Origin: Lophium mytilinum
Lineage: Eukaryota; Ascomycota; Dothideomycetes; Mytilinidiales; Mytilinidiaceae
Direction of reading: 5' to 3'
NCBI GenBank assembly: GCA_010093605.1
Contig: MU004197.1
Coordinates: 434,001-498,000 of the forward strand
Length of the DNA: 64,000 nucleotides
The position numbers and the translations under genes are program-made. The first letter of the stretch is position 1. Each line of letters opens with the position of its first letter. The notes beneath the pieces were generated by a model. The model did not search any database. It had not been told where the DNA came from and saw only the letters and a list, made by a program, of their open reading frames with translations. Shown in pieces: positions 21,906 to 33,560 of this stretch.

Positions 21906-23414
21906 ATGCCCGGAATTACATTCTCGCAAACCGTTGCTCTTCTAGTCATTGCGTTAACCTCCGTTTCTGCGTCGCCGACTCCTCACGAAATCCTCGATCC
22001 AACAACGTCTTGCCCAGCGTCCAACGGCCAGACCGTCAACATTGGCAGTTCTTTATTCGCTATTTCATGCAATTATGACTTTTACAGCGGAGACATGAGT
22101 AAAAGCCCCCGAAATTGGACTGTTTTCCTGATACTCACATTTTGGATTGCAGGTATGTCATGGGAATCCAGCCTCACCAAATGCCTCTCTACGTGTGACA
22201 TCACGCCGGGATGCATCGTAGTTTCATACACTGGTGGCGCATGCTACATGAAGAGCCGCAACAATGGCGGACAACCTGCAGTTGGGATTTGGTCCGCTCA
22301 AAAGGTCGCCAAACTTCCTTTCAGCGCGTCAAATGCGGCTTCCACCACTTTGAGCTCCTCGGCTTCTATAGCTAAGGCAAATTCGAGCCCTTCAACGCTC
22401 TCCTGTCCTGCGTCACATGGGTCGATGTACACTTCAGCAGGCAGCATCTTCAAGATAGAGTGTTACACGGATCACTTTGGAGGCGATACTAGACTCTCGT
22501 GGGAGTATAACCTTCAGAGTTGTATTGAGGTAAGCGAATAATATGATGCGCGCGCGTTCCAAACATGCAAACTAACCAGTGTACAGAGTTGTGATGCAAC
22601 GACAGACTGCATTGATGTCTCATACCGCCCTGGCTCTCCCGGCCCCTGCTACATGAAGTCTGCGGTGCTCAGCACTGGGACGAATCCGAACATATGGGGC
22701 GCTCTACGCAGTGGAATAGCTTCGAAGGTTTCTTCAGTAACCTCCAACTCAATAGCTGTACCCTCTTCGAGCTCCTCACCTTGGCCTTCTACATCATCCT
22801 CCACCTCTCCAAACTCGACGACGGTAATAACTTCAAGTCCCGCGGCCTCAAACAGTACGACATCTCCAATTTCTTCAAGCATAGCACCATCTCCATCACT
22901 GCCCTCCCCACCACCACCTCCAATCCCTTCAATAGGCTGCGGCATAATCCCAGACCCCGACATGGAAACCCCGGGCACAACCCTCGACTGGCACATCCTC
23001 AGCAACTTCACCACTAACTCCTCAACATCCGCCGGCTTCTACCGCACCCAAGCATCCACCGAAACCAGCCACAAAGGCCTCAACGTCTTCTACACCCTCA
23101 GCACCTCCCCGGACGACAGCGTAGCCTGGGGAACCACCATTTTGCAACTCACTGCGGGCATACGCTACACTGTCAGCTTTTGGGTACGGAAGAATGCGCC
23201 TGGGACGTCGGTGGTTTTTGTGGATGGGCTGCAAAGGGGAACGGTGCCGGCAGGTGGGGATTTACTGTGGCATCAGTATGAGGTGGGGTTTGCGGCTCAG
23301 GGGGAAAGGGCAGGGCTTGTTTTTGTGTCGGCGTGTCCGGGGTATGGGGGGTTTTGTGGGCAGATATTTGATGATTTTGCGGTTATGGTGGAAGGTGGTG
23401 TGTGTACGGCGTAG
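21906..23414 (+). CDS. Secreted PAN-like/CBM-like protein, tandem paralogue
   Basis: Exons 21906-22098, 22153-22529 and 22587-23414 (introns 54 and 57 bp), 465 aa. Signal peptide (VALLVIALTSVSASP), two PAN-like Cys modules in the same order as the upstream paralogue (SCPASNGQTVNIG, MSWESSLTKCLSTC, CIDVSYRPGSPGPCYMKS), a long Ser/Thr/Pro linker, and one CBM4/9-like domain (DPDMETPGTTLDW to IFDDFAVMVEGG). It lacks the second CBM-like domain of its neighbour. The position of intron 2 is shared with the neighbour's only intron, which supports duplication from one ancestor; intron 1 is private. Intron 1 is a multiple of three without a stop, but splicing gives the conserved GDMSMSWES. Probably extracellular or cell-wall associated, with carbohydrate binding inferred. 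Confidence 0.82.
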
Positions 23415-23616
23415 ATTGAGGACCTGGGTATTGCTACTTGGAAAAGTTTGAAATCGAGTGTCGGTGTCGTTGCTGGGCTTCAGTCGATCTGATCATTCTT
23501 TCATGCTACTCTTGATAATTGAATTGATAGGATTGGGACCCCTACACTTCTTTTGCGATCAAAATGATCTGATATTCCCAACCTCCAGCTCCCCGCAGCT
23601 TTCCGTCCGCTGACCG

Positions 23617-24705
23617 TTACGGCATCACCACGATCTTTACCGCGTCCGGTCTTACCACCGCCCGAATCGCCTCCTCCACATCCTCCAATGCAAAACGATG
23701 CGTAATGAGCTCTTCGAATCCTAACCTCTTCCCATGCTCCTCCGCAATCTCCACCGTCCTCTTATAGTTCTCCGGCTCAATCCCCACACTCCCAATAAGA
23801 CTTAGATTAAAATTAACAATCCTCACCGCATCAATCGGATACACCGCCTTGCCTGAGAAAAGTCCCACAATCAAGAACCTTCCATTCATTCCCAGCAGCT
23901 CAAACCCCTCTGGAAACGCCGCCGGTACACCCGCCGCCTCAATAACCACATCCGCGCCCCGCCCTCCCGTAATCTCTAAGATCTTCTTTCTCCTCTCTTC
24001 AACCGTTGTACTACTAACAGACAACACACACGTCGCTCCCAACCTCTCCGCCGCTCTTAACCTCACCTCCGGATCCCCAATCACAACCACAGACCGCGCC
24101 TTCGCCAGCCCCGCCAGCACCGTCATCGCCAACCCCACGGGCCCCGACCCCTGCACAACTATATCCGCTCCTGGCTTCAGCTCCCCCAGCCGCCCAAAGG
24201 CCCGTAACGCAGTGGGCATCGCGCACCCGAACGCAATAACACTCTCGGACGTCGTCCCCTCGGGGATCCTGTAATAAAAATGCTTCTCACTTAGCGTAGC
24301 GTACGTCCGATACGCCGCCGCATTCGGGCTCCCAGCCGGCACCGGCCAATTCAGCTCAGGACACTTCATAGGCGTGCTCGCGGCGCAAGCGGGGCAGGTG
24401 GCTAAGCTGCACGGGGTTGAGGGGCCCCAGTAGACGCGGTCGCCGAGGGCAAGGGAAACGCCGGCGCGGTCGTGGGTGATGGAGGTGCCGAGGGTGGCGA
24501 TCGTGCCGACGCCTTCGTGGCCGAATGAGATGGGGGCAGGGGGTGGGGGGTAGTCGCCGGTGAGGCGGTGGAGGTCGCTGCCGCAGACGCCGGCGTGGGA
24601 GACGCGGATGAGGAGGGAGGTTGGAGGGGGGGAGGGGGTGGGTTCGGTGGTGAGGGTTGTGGGGGTGTTGGGGGAGGTGAAGACGGCGACGGTTGTGGGG
24701 AGCAT
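23617..24705 (-). CDS. Zinc-dependent medium-chain alcohol dehydrogenase
   Basis: Intronless, 362 aa, the usual MDR length. Catalytic-zinc region GVCGSDLHRL with Cys41 and Asp44, GHEGVG with His63/Glu64, and a structural-zinc lobe with Cys99, Cys104, Cys107 and Cys115. The cofactor loop is GSGPVG (186-191), and VVIGDPEVR with an acidic residue after the second strand points to NAD rather than NADP. It oxidises or reduces an alcohol or polyol; sequence resembles threonine/sorbitol-type dehydrogenases, but the substrate cannot be fixed. Cytosolic. It faces the PAN/CBM paralogues with a 200-bp convergent gap and no obvious functional link. The coding strand is C-rich at the 5' end and G-rich in the 3' two thirds. 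Confidence 0.92.
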   Translation of the reverse strand: MLPTTVAVFTSPNTPTTLTTEPTPSPPPTSLLIRVSHAGVCGSDLHRLTGDYPPPPAPISFGHEGVGTIATLGTSITHDRAGVSLALGDRVYWGPSTPCSLATCPACAASTPMKCPELNWPVPAGSPNAAAYRTYATLSEKHFYYRIPEGTTSESVIAFGCAMPTALRAFGRLGELKPGADIVVQGSGPVGLAMTVLAGLAKARSVVVIGDPEVRLRAAERLGATCVLSVSSTTVEERRKKILEITGGRGADVVIEAAGVPAAFPEGFELLGMNGRFLIVGLFSGKAVYPIDAVRIVNFNLSLIGSVGIEPENYKRTVEIAEEHGKRLGFEELITHRFALEDVEEAIRAVVRPDAVKIVVMP

Positions 24706-25165
24706 GGTGGTGGTTTGGAGGTTGGATGAGATGATTTGAATGAGGAATGTAGATAAATGGGATTGGACGTTAAAAAGGTGGGGAGAGAGGGGGGATTAGA
24801 TATGACACTTCTGGGACGCTCAAGTAAAAATGAGGGTTCTTTGATGATGCTTGATATTTGATGGAAAAGAGATAGAAAATCATGGCCGGAATTCTAATGT
24901 CAATTCCGAACAGCGCCGGGAATCTAGAGCCGTGGGTATTGTGATGAGTAGCATCCTAGAAGGCCCTCCCATCTGAAATACTGTTCGAATGGGACCACGT
25001 TCATACAAACTGATTGCTTTTGCACGAAGAGAGGCATGGAAGTCGCGACAGAAGCCTTGGAGGTTGATTTCCGCTAGGCCACAAGGAGTCTAGCGAACAC
25101 TTCGACCCCATTCTTACTGAACTTTAGAGCTCTGGAAGTAACACATTATACCCAGCTTCTTCTAG
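24706..25165. other. Intergenic region upstream of the alcohol dehydrogenase
   Basis: About 460 bp. Likely promoter of the leftward dehydrogenase. The last ~50 bp may contain a faint remnant of exon 1 of the zinc-finger relic that follows. Confidence 0.35.
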
Positions 25166-25495
25166 CGCATTAAGAACAAGGGCATTAAGATTGTCCAAGA
25201 AACAATAATTGGGGATAGTATTGCTATAGTAGAAGAGAATAACAATCTTTACGCCTATATTAGTTGTACAGAGCTTGTATATAGACTTGTATCCTAATAG
25301 GTTATTAAGAAGGCTTTTAAACCCTATGCCGATCTGAAGCTATACTGCGTAAGTTGCTACTAATATAGTAAAGGCTGCGATAGTTTTCCCTATACATGAG
25401 CGGGTCTTTTATACTAGCACAAGGTATGCAAGATTTATTAAAAGCGTGGCATATGCACTAAGAATAATTGTAGGAAGCTTTATAGGGCACGCTAT
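25166..25495 (+). pseudogene. RIP-degraded relic of the Zn2Cys6-CCCH gene
   Basis: Plus-strand sequence in one frame aligns along its length with exon 2 of the 2.3-2.8 kb gene: QETIIGD versus RETMIGD, VEENNNLYAY versus VEENDNLRAY, KAFKPYADLK versus KAFEPYANRK, YCVSCY versus CCVSCH, and CKIY-KRGICTKNNC versus CKIHRKRGICTKTDC. The exon edge is kept too, as it starts right after a TTCTAG acceptor. It has several in-frame stops (for example at the position of CHQLG and in the zinc cluster), and most differences are C-to-T or G-to-A, leaving a very AT-rich stretch. This fits repeat-induced point mutation of a duplicate. Not functional. Confidence 0.85.
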
Positions 25496-27958
25496 ATATA
25501 TAAAAAATATGTAAAGATGGAGGAGCGGAGAGATGAAACGCATGCATTGATCTACAAGATCCAGCGGATGGCGGAGGTGGACTGGAGGGAACTTTCGGAG
25601 ATCATCGATTACATAACCACTTCAAGGACTCAAAACGGAACCCAAGGTCACACTCACTCCACATGTGAGTGTCATGATTGGTGTGTATGAGTACACGAGC
25701 ATGGATCATATTCGTCAGCTATTTTCGACCGCGACGCCGGGGTCTAGGCTAAGATCGTGGACGGTTCGAACGAGAGGGCTCAGCCACACATGAGTGTGCC
25801 GTTTCGTGATTTTTACACTCCAGCACACAGCAACCCTTCATGGTGATGTTTGCAATGTTGTTGCTTTGAGGCCCAGTGCAACAGAACCTAATAGTTGGAA
25901 GGATAGAGTTTCTTCAAAACCAACCCCACTCGACTTGAGAGGTAATAACAACCCCGTCTCGAAATCCCACGCACAGCCGTCCTCCATGAACCATGTTAAG
26001 TCGCAGAGTTGATTTGCGGCGCTCCAGAACATGTTCTCATTTCTTTCGGTATTTTGAGACCAAACCCAACAAGCATACATCGCAAGAAGTTTTATTGTGA
26101 AATGAGTCTGAGTGTTCCGTGCATCCACTCTAGGCATCCCAACTGGGTTCCAAACTCAATATGCAATGTAAGACTCGACACAGTATACATCCGGCTACCC
26201 TTTGGCTGACCAAGGATATGACAACCGCATTTCTCCTTACAGTAGTCCTGAACGAGCAAGAGTAAAGCCTACTAGTGCAAATGAAACATCCGTGTGCAAA
26301 ACCATGGCCTAAAGTGCCAGGCCATAAGGCTTGCGCACACCAGTTTACCACTCTTTGGGGTACCGCGCAGAGTTTCCAAAGTCTAAGTGCGATGTCAAGT
26401 TTCAAGCGTTGTAAATCAAACTGCTCCTTGACTCATTAGCTACTGATCAGCTAAGCTACTCCTCCCTGTGGTGCCCAGAGAGCAAGCATGGAGCGAGCCA
26501 GGAAGTGATCATATTCGTTGCCCAAACTCAGAAGCAAATACTGTAGTAGTGTAAAGAGGTATCTCTCAACATCCTAGCCTACACACCTGTTGCACGTGTT
26601 TTGTAGAGGTAAAGGAATCTGATCTCTAAGACGCCATGACATGTCTTGAATGATATAACCGAGACCAGAACCGTCTCCCCATCATTTGAAAAGCCAGCGT
26701 AGTTTCAAAACGCTAGCTTATAGCCTTCCCCATGTGCCTTCGGGAGGATCGGGTTTTCCTATTTTCCGGATCATGTAGATGCATGATTGGCAATTCTTGA
26801 AACACCTAGACTACCCACTGATTCCATGGTGTGTCCTTGCCGACTTTTGGTCGAGCTCACAGCACCCTCCATCATACGAAGGAGTTCGTTTCTTTTGATG
26901 CACAAGTGCTAGGCGAAATCGGCCTTGGCGTTGTGCAACAAAAGAACGGAACTCCTCCGTAAGTCCAGGCCAATCCGAGCATAGCCAAATAGAATCTCGA
27001 AGTAGGTTGATTCCCCAGCCCATAACCAGTCTTCATGAAGGGTTGAAAACGAGTTCATTTGATCTCCAACCTCCCAGACCATGACTCGATGGTTCACCAC
27101 AGCATGTTGAGGACAAGACCACACACCACACATGCTACATGCTCGGCCTTCCGGCAAGACGATGAACGAATCTCCAACCCCAGTGCGCAGCCACTCCCAT
27201 AATGAATGATTTGGTCAGGATTGACAAACCGCAGACCACAGCCAAACTGTATCATGGTCAACTGTCTCTGGTTCGATCTCCACCACTCCGAAGAGAAACA
27301 TTCCTACGTTGTTCCTGGGCTTTGGAACCCAACACACCCTCCATGGGTAGATACCATCTCCTAGTTGAGTCCCCTACCCACACCAGGTCTCTCCTCCCCA
27401 GTCCTTCCAGGACTGTTCTGCTCGCACTTGACGACCCCAACCACCCACTTCCCTCTGCCGAAAAAATGTTCAAGTACGTTGGCAGACCCTTCTTATATAC
27501 CCACTTACCATTGCCGTGCCCGGCATCTCGCAAGGCCGAGGATGCGAGGAAGTGATGTGGTCATGGCGAAAACCGGAGGGGTATGTGGCACGCGGTTACA
27601 CAAAAACGCATGTGAAGACGAAGAAGAGGAGCGATGAAGAGCATTGATTGGTCTACAGAATCTAGCGGTGAGAATAAATAGGAGTCTACCGAAAAGAGTC
27701 AAGAGCGGAATGAGAAACATGATACGATACTATGTCATGAGTCTGAGAACATGGATCTCGCGTTACATGGCCTTTACTCGTGATCGCTCGACGCCACTGT
27801 CAAGAGTAGCCCACCAAGATCAGATACACTAACCAAAAGGAGGTGGACGGGAAGAGACTTCCAGAGATCATCAGTGACCTTGACTTGAAACAGAGGTTGG
27901 CACATTAGCTTGGAATAACAAGGACGGTTTAGTACGACCGAGAAGGTAAAGAAGGCAC
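25496..27958. other. Gene-poor relic-bearing region
   Basis: About 2.5 kb without a supported gene. At 25515-25625 the plus strand reads KMEERRDETHALIYKIQR and AEVDWRELSEIIDYI. A decayed version of both pieces lies at 27610-27665 and 27828-27865, split by extra sequence, so an unidentified gene was duplicated and lost here. A copy of the dispersed repeat lies at 26342-26545. Other frames (25838-26137 and 26909-27157, minus strand) show no known motif. Confidence 0.45.
26342..26545. repeat. Dispersed ~200-bp repeat, copy 4
   Basis: Aligns by eye with 56841-57020: shared blocks include AGTTTACC, GCGATGTCAA, CTTGACTCATTAGCT/CTTGACCAAATGGCT, and the GTGGTG...GAGCAA end. Differences are mostly transitions. 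Confidence 0.7.
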
Positions 27959-29713
27959 TCACTTCCACGGGAACACTTTCAACCACGAAATTTTCGGGCC
28001 GTCGGCGTTTCCATCCTCGCCTTTCTCAAGATCCCTAGGGGCTGTAACTCGTGCGTGCGCCGGATGCATGTGACTTGTGCATTCCCCGAAGCACCTGTTG
28101 CATACCCACCATCTCACAGATCCGCCGCGCATATCAGTCTTACAGGTGCGGCACTCCAGCTCCCGCTCATTTTGTAATCCTACTCCTTGCGCATATTCTC
28201 TCAATTGATTTTTGTAGCGCTGCTCCCTAGCAGCTTGCAGCTCAACGTAATTTTTGTTGGCTTTTACATAGCATCCTGGGCAGATCCAGTGGTCCAGTGT
28301 TGATGCATCGGAAATCCAACATCGGCATTGCCGTTTGTCTATGGCAGTACGTCGTATCCCAGGACGAATCGATTTGAAGTAGCATTTGGTGCAGGTAGGT
28401 CTACAGAGTTGGAGATGGCGAACACCAGCTAGGCCGGGCATTTTCGCGGCTTGGGTGCAATCCTGTCAAGTGCTGATTAAGGAGCTGACTGATGAAGATT
28501 GCACGTGATCTAGAGTAACTTACGGCGCAAACTTGCTTGTTACAGTATTCGCAACAACTTTTCGTGTCCAAACTGCACGAGTATGCCTTGAGCTTGCGGA
28601 CTCGATGTTCATAGTCGCCGGCTGGGAAGACTGATTCGCGGACGCTCTTTGAAGTGAGACTTAGATTGATGAGGTCGTTGTAGTGGAGATTACTAGCAAT
28701 TGGCAGAAGCAGATGCTCGATGTTGAAGATGCTCTCAAGCTTAGGGTTTGAGATTTTGATACCGTTGTAGTTTGGAACGTACTTTAGCGGTTTCTCGAAT
28801 TCGATAGGTTTACACCCGCGGAGCTGACGTGCCACCTTTTTCGTAAGTCGATATAGAAATCGAGATCGACGGACGGCGGCACAAGCAAACCAGTACGGCG
28901 CTCCGAAGACAAACATTACGAACCACGCAAAGGGTCGATATGGGTTGAGAAGACTGTATTCGCGGATATCGCAAAAAATGCCGATATAGGCGATGAGCAT
29001 TTGGAAGACGCTGGCCTCAGTGTGAGTAAGCGATAAGGTCAACAGTCGTTGGGATACCTACATAACGACTACTCCTAGAATCCAAGGCAAAACGAAAGAG
29101 TGGCACCGATCATTGGCCGTTTCCCGAGACTTATAACTTGCTGCTAGGGCGAAGAAGCTGGGATAATCACCATGAACTTGCCAAGTATCCGCTTTTTTGC
29201 ATTTAGCCAGCGTAGCAGGCAGGTAACTCGCTTGCATGGCAGCGCCGATGATCATAACCAGAGCAAGCACTAGATCGACAAGCCCATACCAGAAAATCGC
29301 CCAACCCTTCCATACCAGGAGGAGGGTGAAGCCGAGGAAGGTCCACCCAAAAGCTGCCACACTCTTTTAAAGAATAAGTAAGAGACTTAAAAAGTGTGCT
29401 AGAGAGTTTCAGAAGATCCGAGACGAAGGACGGTCTAGTGATGACCTAGTGGATGCTAAGAAAGGAATAGGCTAGTACGTACCCCTGCGTACAGCAACTC
29501 CTGCGACAACAAGACGTTCTTGTTGTGTGGAGGCTTAGTAAGTTGATCATGTAGTTTTACCAGCTGGTAGTTATCTTTCGCAGCGAATGCTAATATCCCA
29601 ACCACAATGACTTCGCAGAACCGGAGAACGAGAATGCATCCCACCGTCCCCTTCGCACTAGCCTTGGGCATCTTTGCATGCCTACGGCTACCACATTTCA
29701 TCAAGAAACTCAT
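27959..29713 (-). CDS. Multi-pass membrane protein fused to F-box and Cys-rich region
   Basis: Exons 29483-29713, 29062-29363, 28524-29010 and 27959-28462 (introns 119, 51 and 61 bp), 507 aa. Residues ~20-190 contain four hydrophobic helices spaced like a MARVEL domain (GTVGCILVLRFCEVIVVG, WTFLGFTLLLVW, VLALVMIIGAAM, VFQMLIAYIGIF), with a fifth near 203-226. Residues ~277-305 look like an F-box (LLPIASNLHYNDLINLSLTS). The C-terminal 180 residues hold several CxxC pairs (CEYC, CTKC, CPGC, CRTC, CNRC), suggesting zinc ribbons. An F-box would recruit a Skp1-Cullin ubiquitin ligase; tethered to a membrane it could act on membrane substrates (inference). A GTGAGT donor just before the stop could add a short last exon. 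The fusion could also be two genes, but the frame is continuous across every junction. Confidence 0.7.
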
Positions 29714-30287
29714 GATGACTTCAGATAGGCAGATGAAACTGTCAATATGGCAAAGGTGTGAGCAAGAAACGATTAGGGTAAAAATGAAGTAAGATATAGC
29801 AAAAAGGTGCGTGAAATAGTTGCGGCGTTAGGTAAAAGATAGGGAAAGCAAAAGTGCAAGGCAGCAGGAAATTGATCTGAAGACTGGCCCTATAACTCGC
29901 TAGGCAGAGGTTGGACTGCAGAAAGCGGGCGCGAGGCTGAATGAGGCCGTTGTAGGAGTCCGCATCTCAGAGTCGCTTGCTGTGTGCCGATATCCGGGAA
30001 GAAGAAGGCCAGATTTGAATTCTAAATATAATTAGGGATATTATGATGTCGTGTTCGTACCGTCCTGATCACGATGGATTCACGTCAGGCAGACATGTAT
30101 CCGTGGTTGAACATTGGGACGGCGTGGGATGACCCCGCTGATACCTTACCGCGCTAAGCCCGTACGCGAGCACGATGCTGTGATAATGTGGGAATGATGT
30201 TGAAATACAAAATGCATTCGACCTCAATTACCTTTACTAGCAATGTCCTACAAAACATATGTTGTGAAAAGATGATTTTATCGGCCT

Positions 30288-30355
30288 AACATCAATTTGC
30301 ACCCAACATCATTTTCGCCTAAAACATCATTTTCCCGGTAAACATGCTTTCCTAC
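30288..30355. repeat. Tandem 17-18-bp repeats, left array
   Basis: AACAT recurs at 30288, 30305, 30323 and 30341 (spacing 17, 18, 18), with a shared AACATCATTTT core. A weaker unit lies upstream near 30269, and AACAT again at 30254. Confidence 0.75.
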
Positions 30356-30619
30356 CTCGCTTACATAAGCTGTATTATTTTCTATTACCTAAGCTTAAGC
30401 TTCGGCACCCTACATACTAATAGCCGGGGCACACCCTACCATGCATTTCCACCCCACCGCCCATAATATCGTGGGTATTAGACTGGTCTAGGGTAAACTT
30501 TCTAAATTAGGAATTATTAAGAAGGAATTAACCTAATAGCGTGGGTGTGGCAAAAGATACAGCATTACCGAGGGGGTAAAAGAGGGGTACCCAGGGATGC
30601 TTAGGAAATAACGCCTTAG

Positions 30620-30680
30620 AACATGATTTTAAGGTCGAACATGGTTTTAATTGTAACATGGTTTTCCAGCGGAACATCTA
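30620..30680. repeat. Tandem 17-18-bp repeats, right array
   Basis: AACAT at 30620, 30638, 30655 and 30673 (spacing 18, 17, 18), core AACATGGTTTT, in the same orientation as the left array about 330 bp away. Confidence 0.75.
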
Positions 30681-32929
30681 TCTAGTACAACACGCTTGTG
30701 AAACTCTACTATTTCAACACCATAGCTGCAGCAACGTGACGCCGGTATTGGATATCATGTTTCCAAGGCAGGCTTAGGGCACCATGCGCCGAAGATAAAA
30801 TCATGTGGGCATCATGCTGGCATGATCCTCGGTGCAAAATCATCACAATACGATGCTCGCGTATAGGCTTGGCGCGGTAAGGTAGTGCTGAGCCACACCG
30901 CCACAAATGCTGCGCCCCGAGTTTTAGCCAAGCCGGAGCCACAATCATCCGTCGAGGCGTGAAAACCTTCAATCTTCATCCAGCTTCTTCCATTTATCGC
31001 GAACAATAGCTCTAGGGCGGATGAGAGATGAACTTGACGGCTATGAAGCTTTCTATCATGGCTCTGGTCTACGGTGAGGTGCCCATGAACCCTCCTGAGT
31101 ACTACAAGACATCATATGGGGAAGTATCTGCCTTAACGGTCTTCATTCTCGTTTTCATAGAATCTCTACTTCGTTATTTACACATCCTTCATTACTTAGC
31201 CCTGTCATTGCTCCAAACCCGTTGTCGAACGTTGCGAAATGAAGTTTCACACGCTCAAACGCACCCTCGACGGAGGCAGAGTTCTTCGGCACTACGAACA
31301 AGCAACTGAACCGCCTATGCTCGCCTCGTATTACATCGTTAGAAGTATCAATTTTAGATTCAATATCGTCAGGTGAGCGTTTCGTCAATGCGCGAAGCAA
31401 CTCCCCAGCGACGATGGAAGGTGAACTCCATGACCATGAGCAATCGTATTTTCTATGACTAAGACCCCTCTTGTAACCTGTCCTGTCGGATATTCGGTTG
31501 AGAGATCGACATGAAATTGCAGGATCTGAAAAGCTGGTTCAAGAGTTTCGCTTTCGATTTCGGCTTGAAACTGAACGGTGCCGTTGATTGAAGTACAACT
31601 CCACGTATGTACATTAAGTTGCCTCGGACGAGGTGTAGGTGGTGGTGCGACAGAGACGTAGTAGCCTGGCACAGTCCAGAGCAAGTCTATCGCTAGTTCG
31701 CCGCGAAATTGTCCAGCAACTTACTCATCCCGCTCATCGAAGCGTTCTTCCAGGTATCAGACAGAGGTAACCACGAAAGAGCTGCGGACGGAATTACACA
31801 GCCATGCCTTTAGAGAGCAATCCCCAGGCTTTTTCTCCCCCGTACGGCCGATTCTAGAAAACGAATGAACTACCGGAGTCGGTGTCTGCCGCCGCAATGA
31901 AGAACTTAGAGTAGATGCCGCATGTGCAACATCTAGTCTGCCGGTTTCGATGCCCGGGTGCGGATTCGCTGTCTCTTTTGGTGCAACCAGTTGGATCCAT
32001 CCGTGTATCCGAGCAGTCTTCGATGGAAAGATATCGTTCTGGAACACGAAGGAGCTGGAGTCCTGAATTTCCATGCCAGGCTCAAGATTCTCGCGGCTGC
32101 GTAAAGGAGAGCGCACGTCGAGCTTTGGATTTACTCAGACGATGCGCGGACGATCTCGAGGGCTACGTCGAGGGAATGTGGCGGGTCTCGAAAACAGGTA
32201 CAATAACAGGTCGAGCAAGCTAGTCTCAGCAATGTTACTGAACAAGAAAACGTGAACCTAGGAATACAGCGAGTATCCAATTTCAACAAAAGCAATTACG
32301 AACATAGTACGACAGTATCAACGACAATTCTCGGAGAAGGCAGTAACTCGCAACCCAGCAACAATAGGAACAACAACTAAATAATCAAAGGGGAACCGTA
32401 AAAGCAGCAGAACAGGCAAAACTCTCTCGTTACATCGTCAAAAAGCAGGTTTCCGGTCAAGAACGACGCAGCAAACACAGGATGACCAATAGGAAAGCGG
32501 CACGACATGCGTTAGTCGTAGCGCCGGCGCCTAGTGACTGTACGCTTGTACGGCCGATGCGGGCCAAATGGACCCAGGACACATAAAAGAGCGCAAGGAA
32601 TGAAGCGTTCAATGGACATTGTAATTCTGGTGAAGAGTGGATCAGCGTAAAGGTAGGAGTTTCGGGGATGGAACGGACGGGAGGGGTGTTGTGGGGGGTG
32701 GGGTAGGTATGCTTATCGGACATGGACTAGGGACGCCTGACGGCGCTCTAGGCCATAAAGCGCTTGGCGTGCATATGCTCCGCCCCGTTGTTTCCAATGG
32801 GCTCCTCCTTGCTGCGCCAGCTTCATTCATCCCGGGGATTGTATCGACGGGGACGTTCGTCAACGTTGGTGATGTTTGTGATCGAGCTGCCGAGTTCAGA
32901 CTCAGTGCGGGATCCTTCGGGCTTGTGCT

Positions 32930-33560
32930 GTACCTCCACTATCCATCAAGATACCGACCTTACATTCAAGGACATACACGGCTTTATCGAGGCTCTCATG
33001 GCGAATATTGTGGTGTTCGAGAACCTTGCTCTTGTTCAAAAGTGTAGTAACCCAGAACGTTTCCGACTTCGCTTTTTAGTGCTCCAAGATCCATAACCTA
33101 AACATCACGAGGGTCACTTCTATCTGCGATTCACAGATCTTTCAGAGGACGAGGAAAAGTTGCCATACGTGGCGGTATCATATACCTAAGATCATGCCAA
33201 TTCACAAGGTACATAAGAATCAAACCTGACCTACCATATCACGCATTGCGAAGACGCCGCTCCGAACGACTATTCAAGCGGAAACAAACAATGGCCCATA
33301 TGTCCAGTCGATGTCCTTCATCGTGCAATGTCGTTTGCGACTAGGGAGCTTGAGCAACCTTCGTATATGGACTAAGCAGGAATTGATTTACTAGAGCAAT
33401 GCCGTGGATGTCGAAAACCAGTTCTACGTGATGCATACGATATATTCCAAAAGTGCTCATACAGTTGCTGTGTTGTCAAGTGTTGTATTGCAACAAGAGT
33501 GGATGGACGCTCTTGAAGCCCTCCACTAGCAAGAAAGATTGGCTGAATTCAGGCCGCAGG
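32930..33560 (+). pseudogene. Broken HET-domain gene relic
   Basis: A fossil paralogue of the intact HET gene that follows. Conserved pieces include DTDLTFKDIHG, RFRLRFLV, LRFTDLSE, YVAVSYT and VLHRAMSFA, in the same order as in the neighbour. It is interrupted by several breaks and is not a gene today. Its N-terminal part and HET-core region are recognisable; the C-terminal half is missing or unreadable. Confidence 0.8.

Larger units (their letters stand above)
29714..32929. other. Long gene-poor region
   Basis: About 3.2 kb. Holds two arrays of 17-18-bp repeats (30288-30355 and 30620-30680). On the minus strand, frames at 31385-31684 (LLWTVPGYYVSVAPPPTPRP) and 31757-32116 look partly protein-like and may be the remains of one gene, but no clean splice joins them. 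No RNA gene recognised. Confidence 0.4.
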
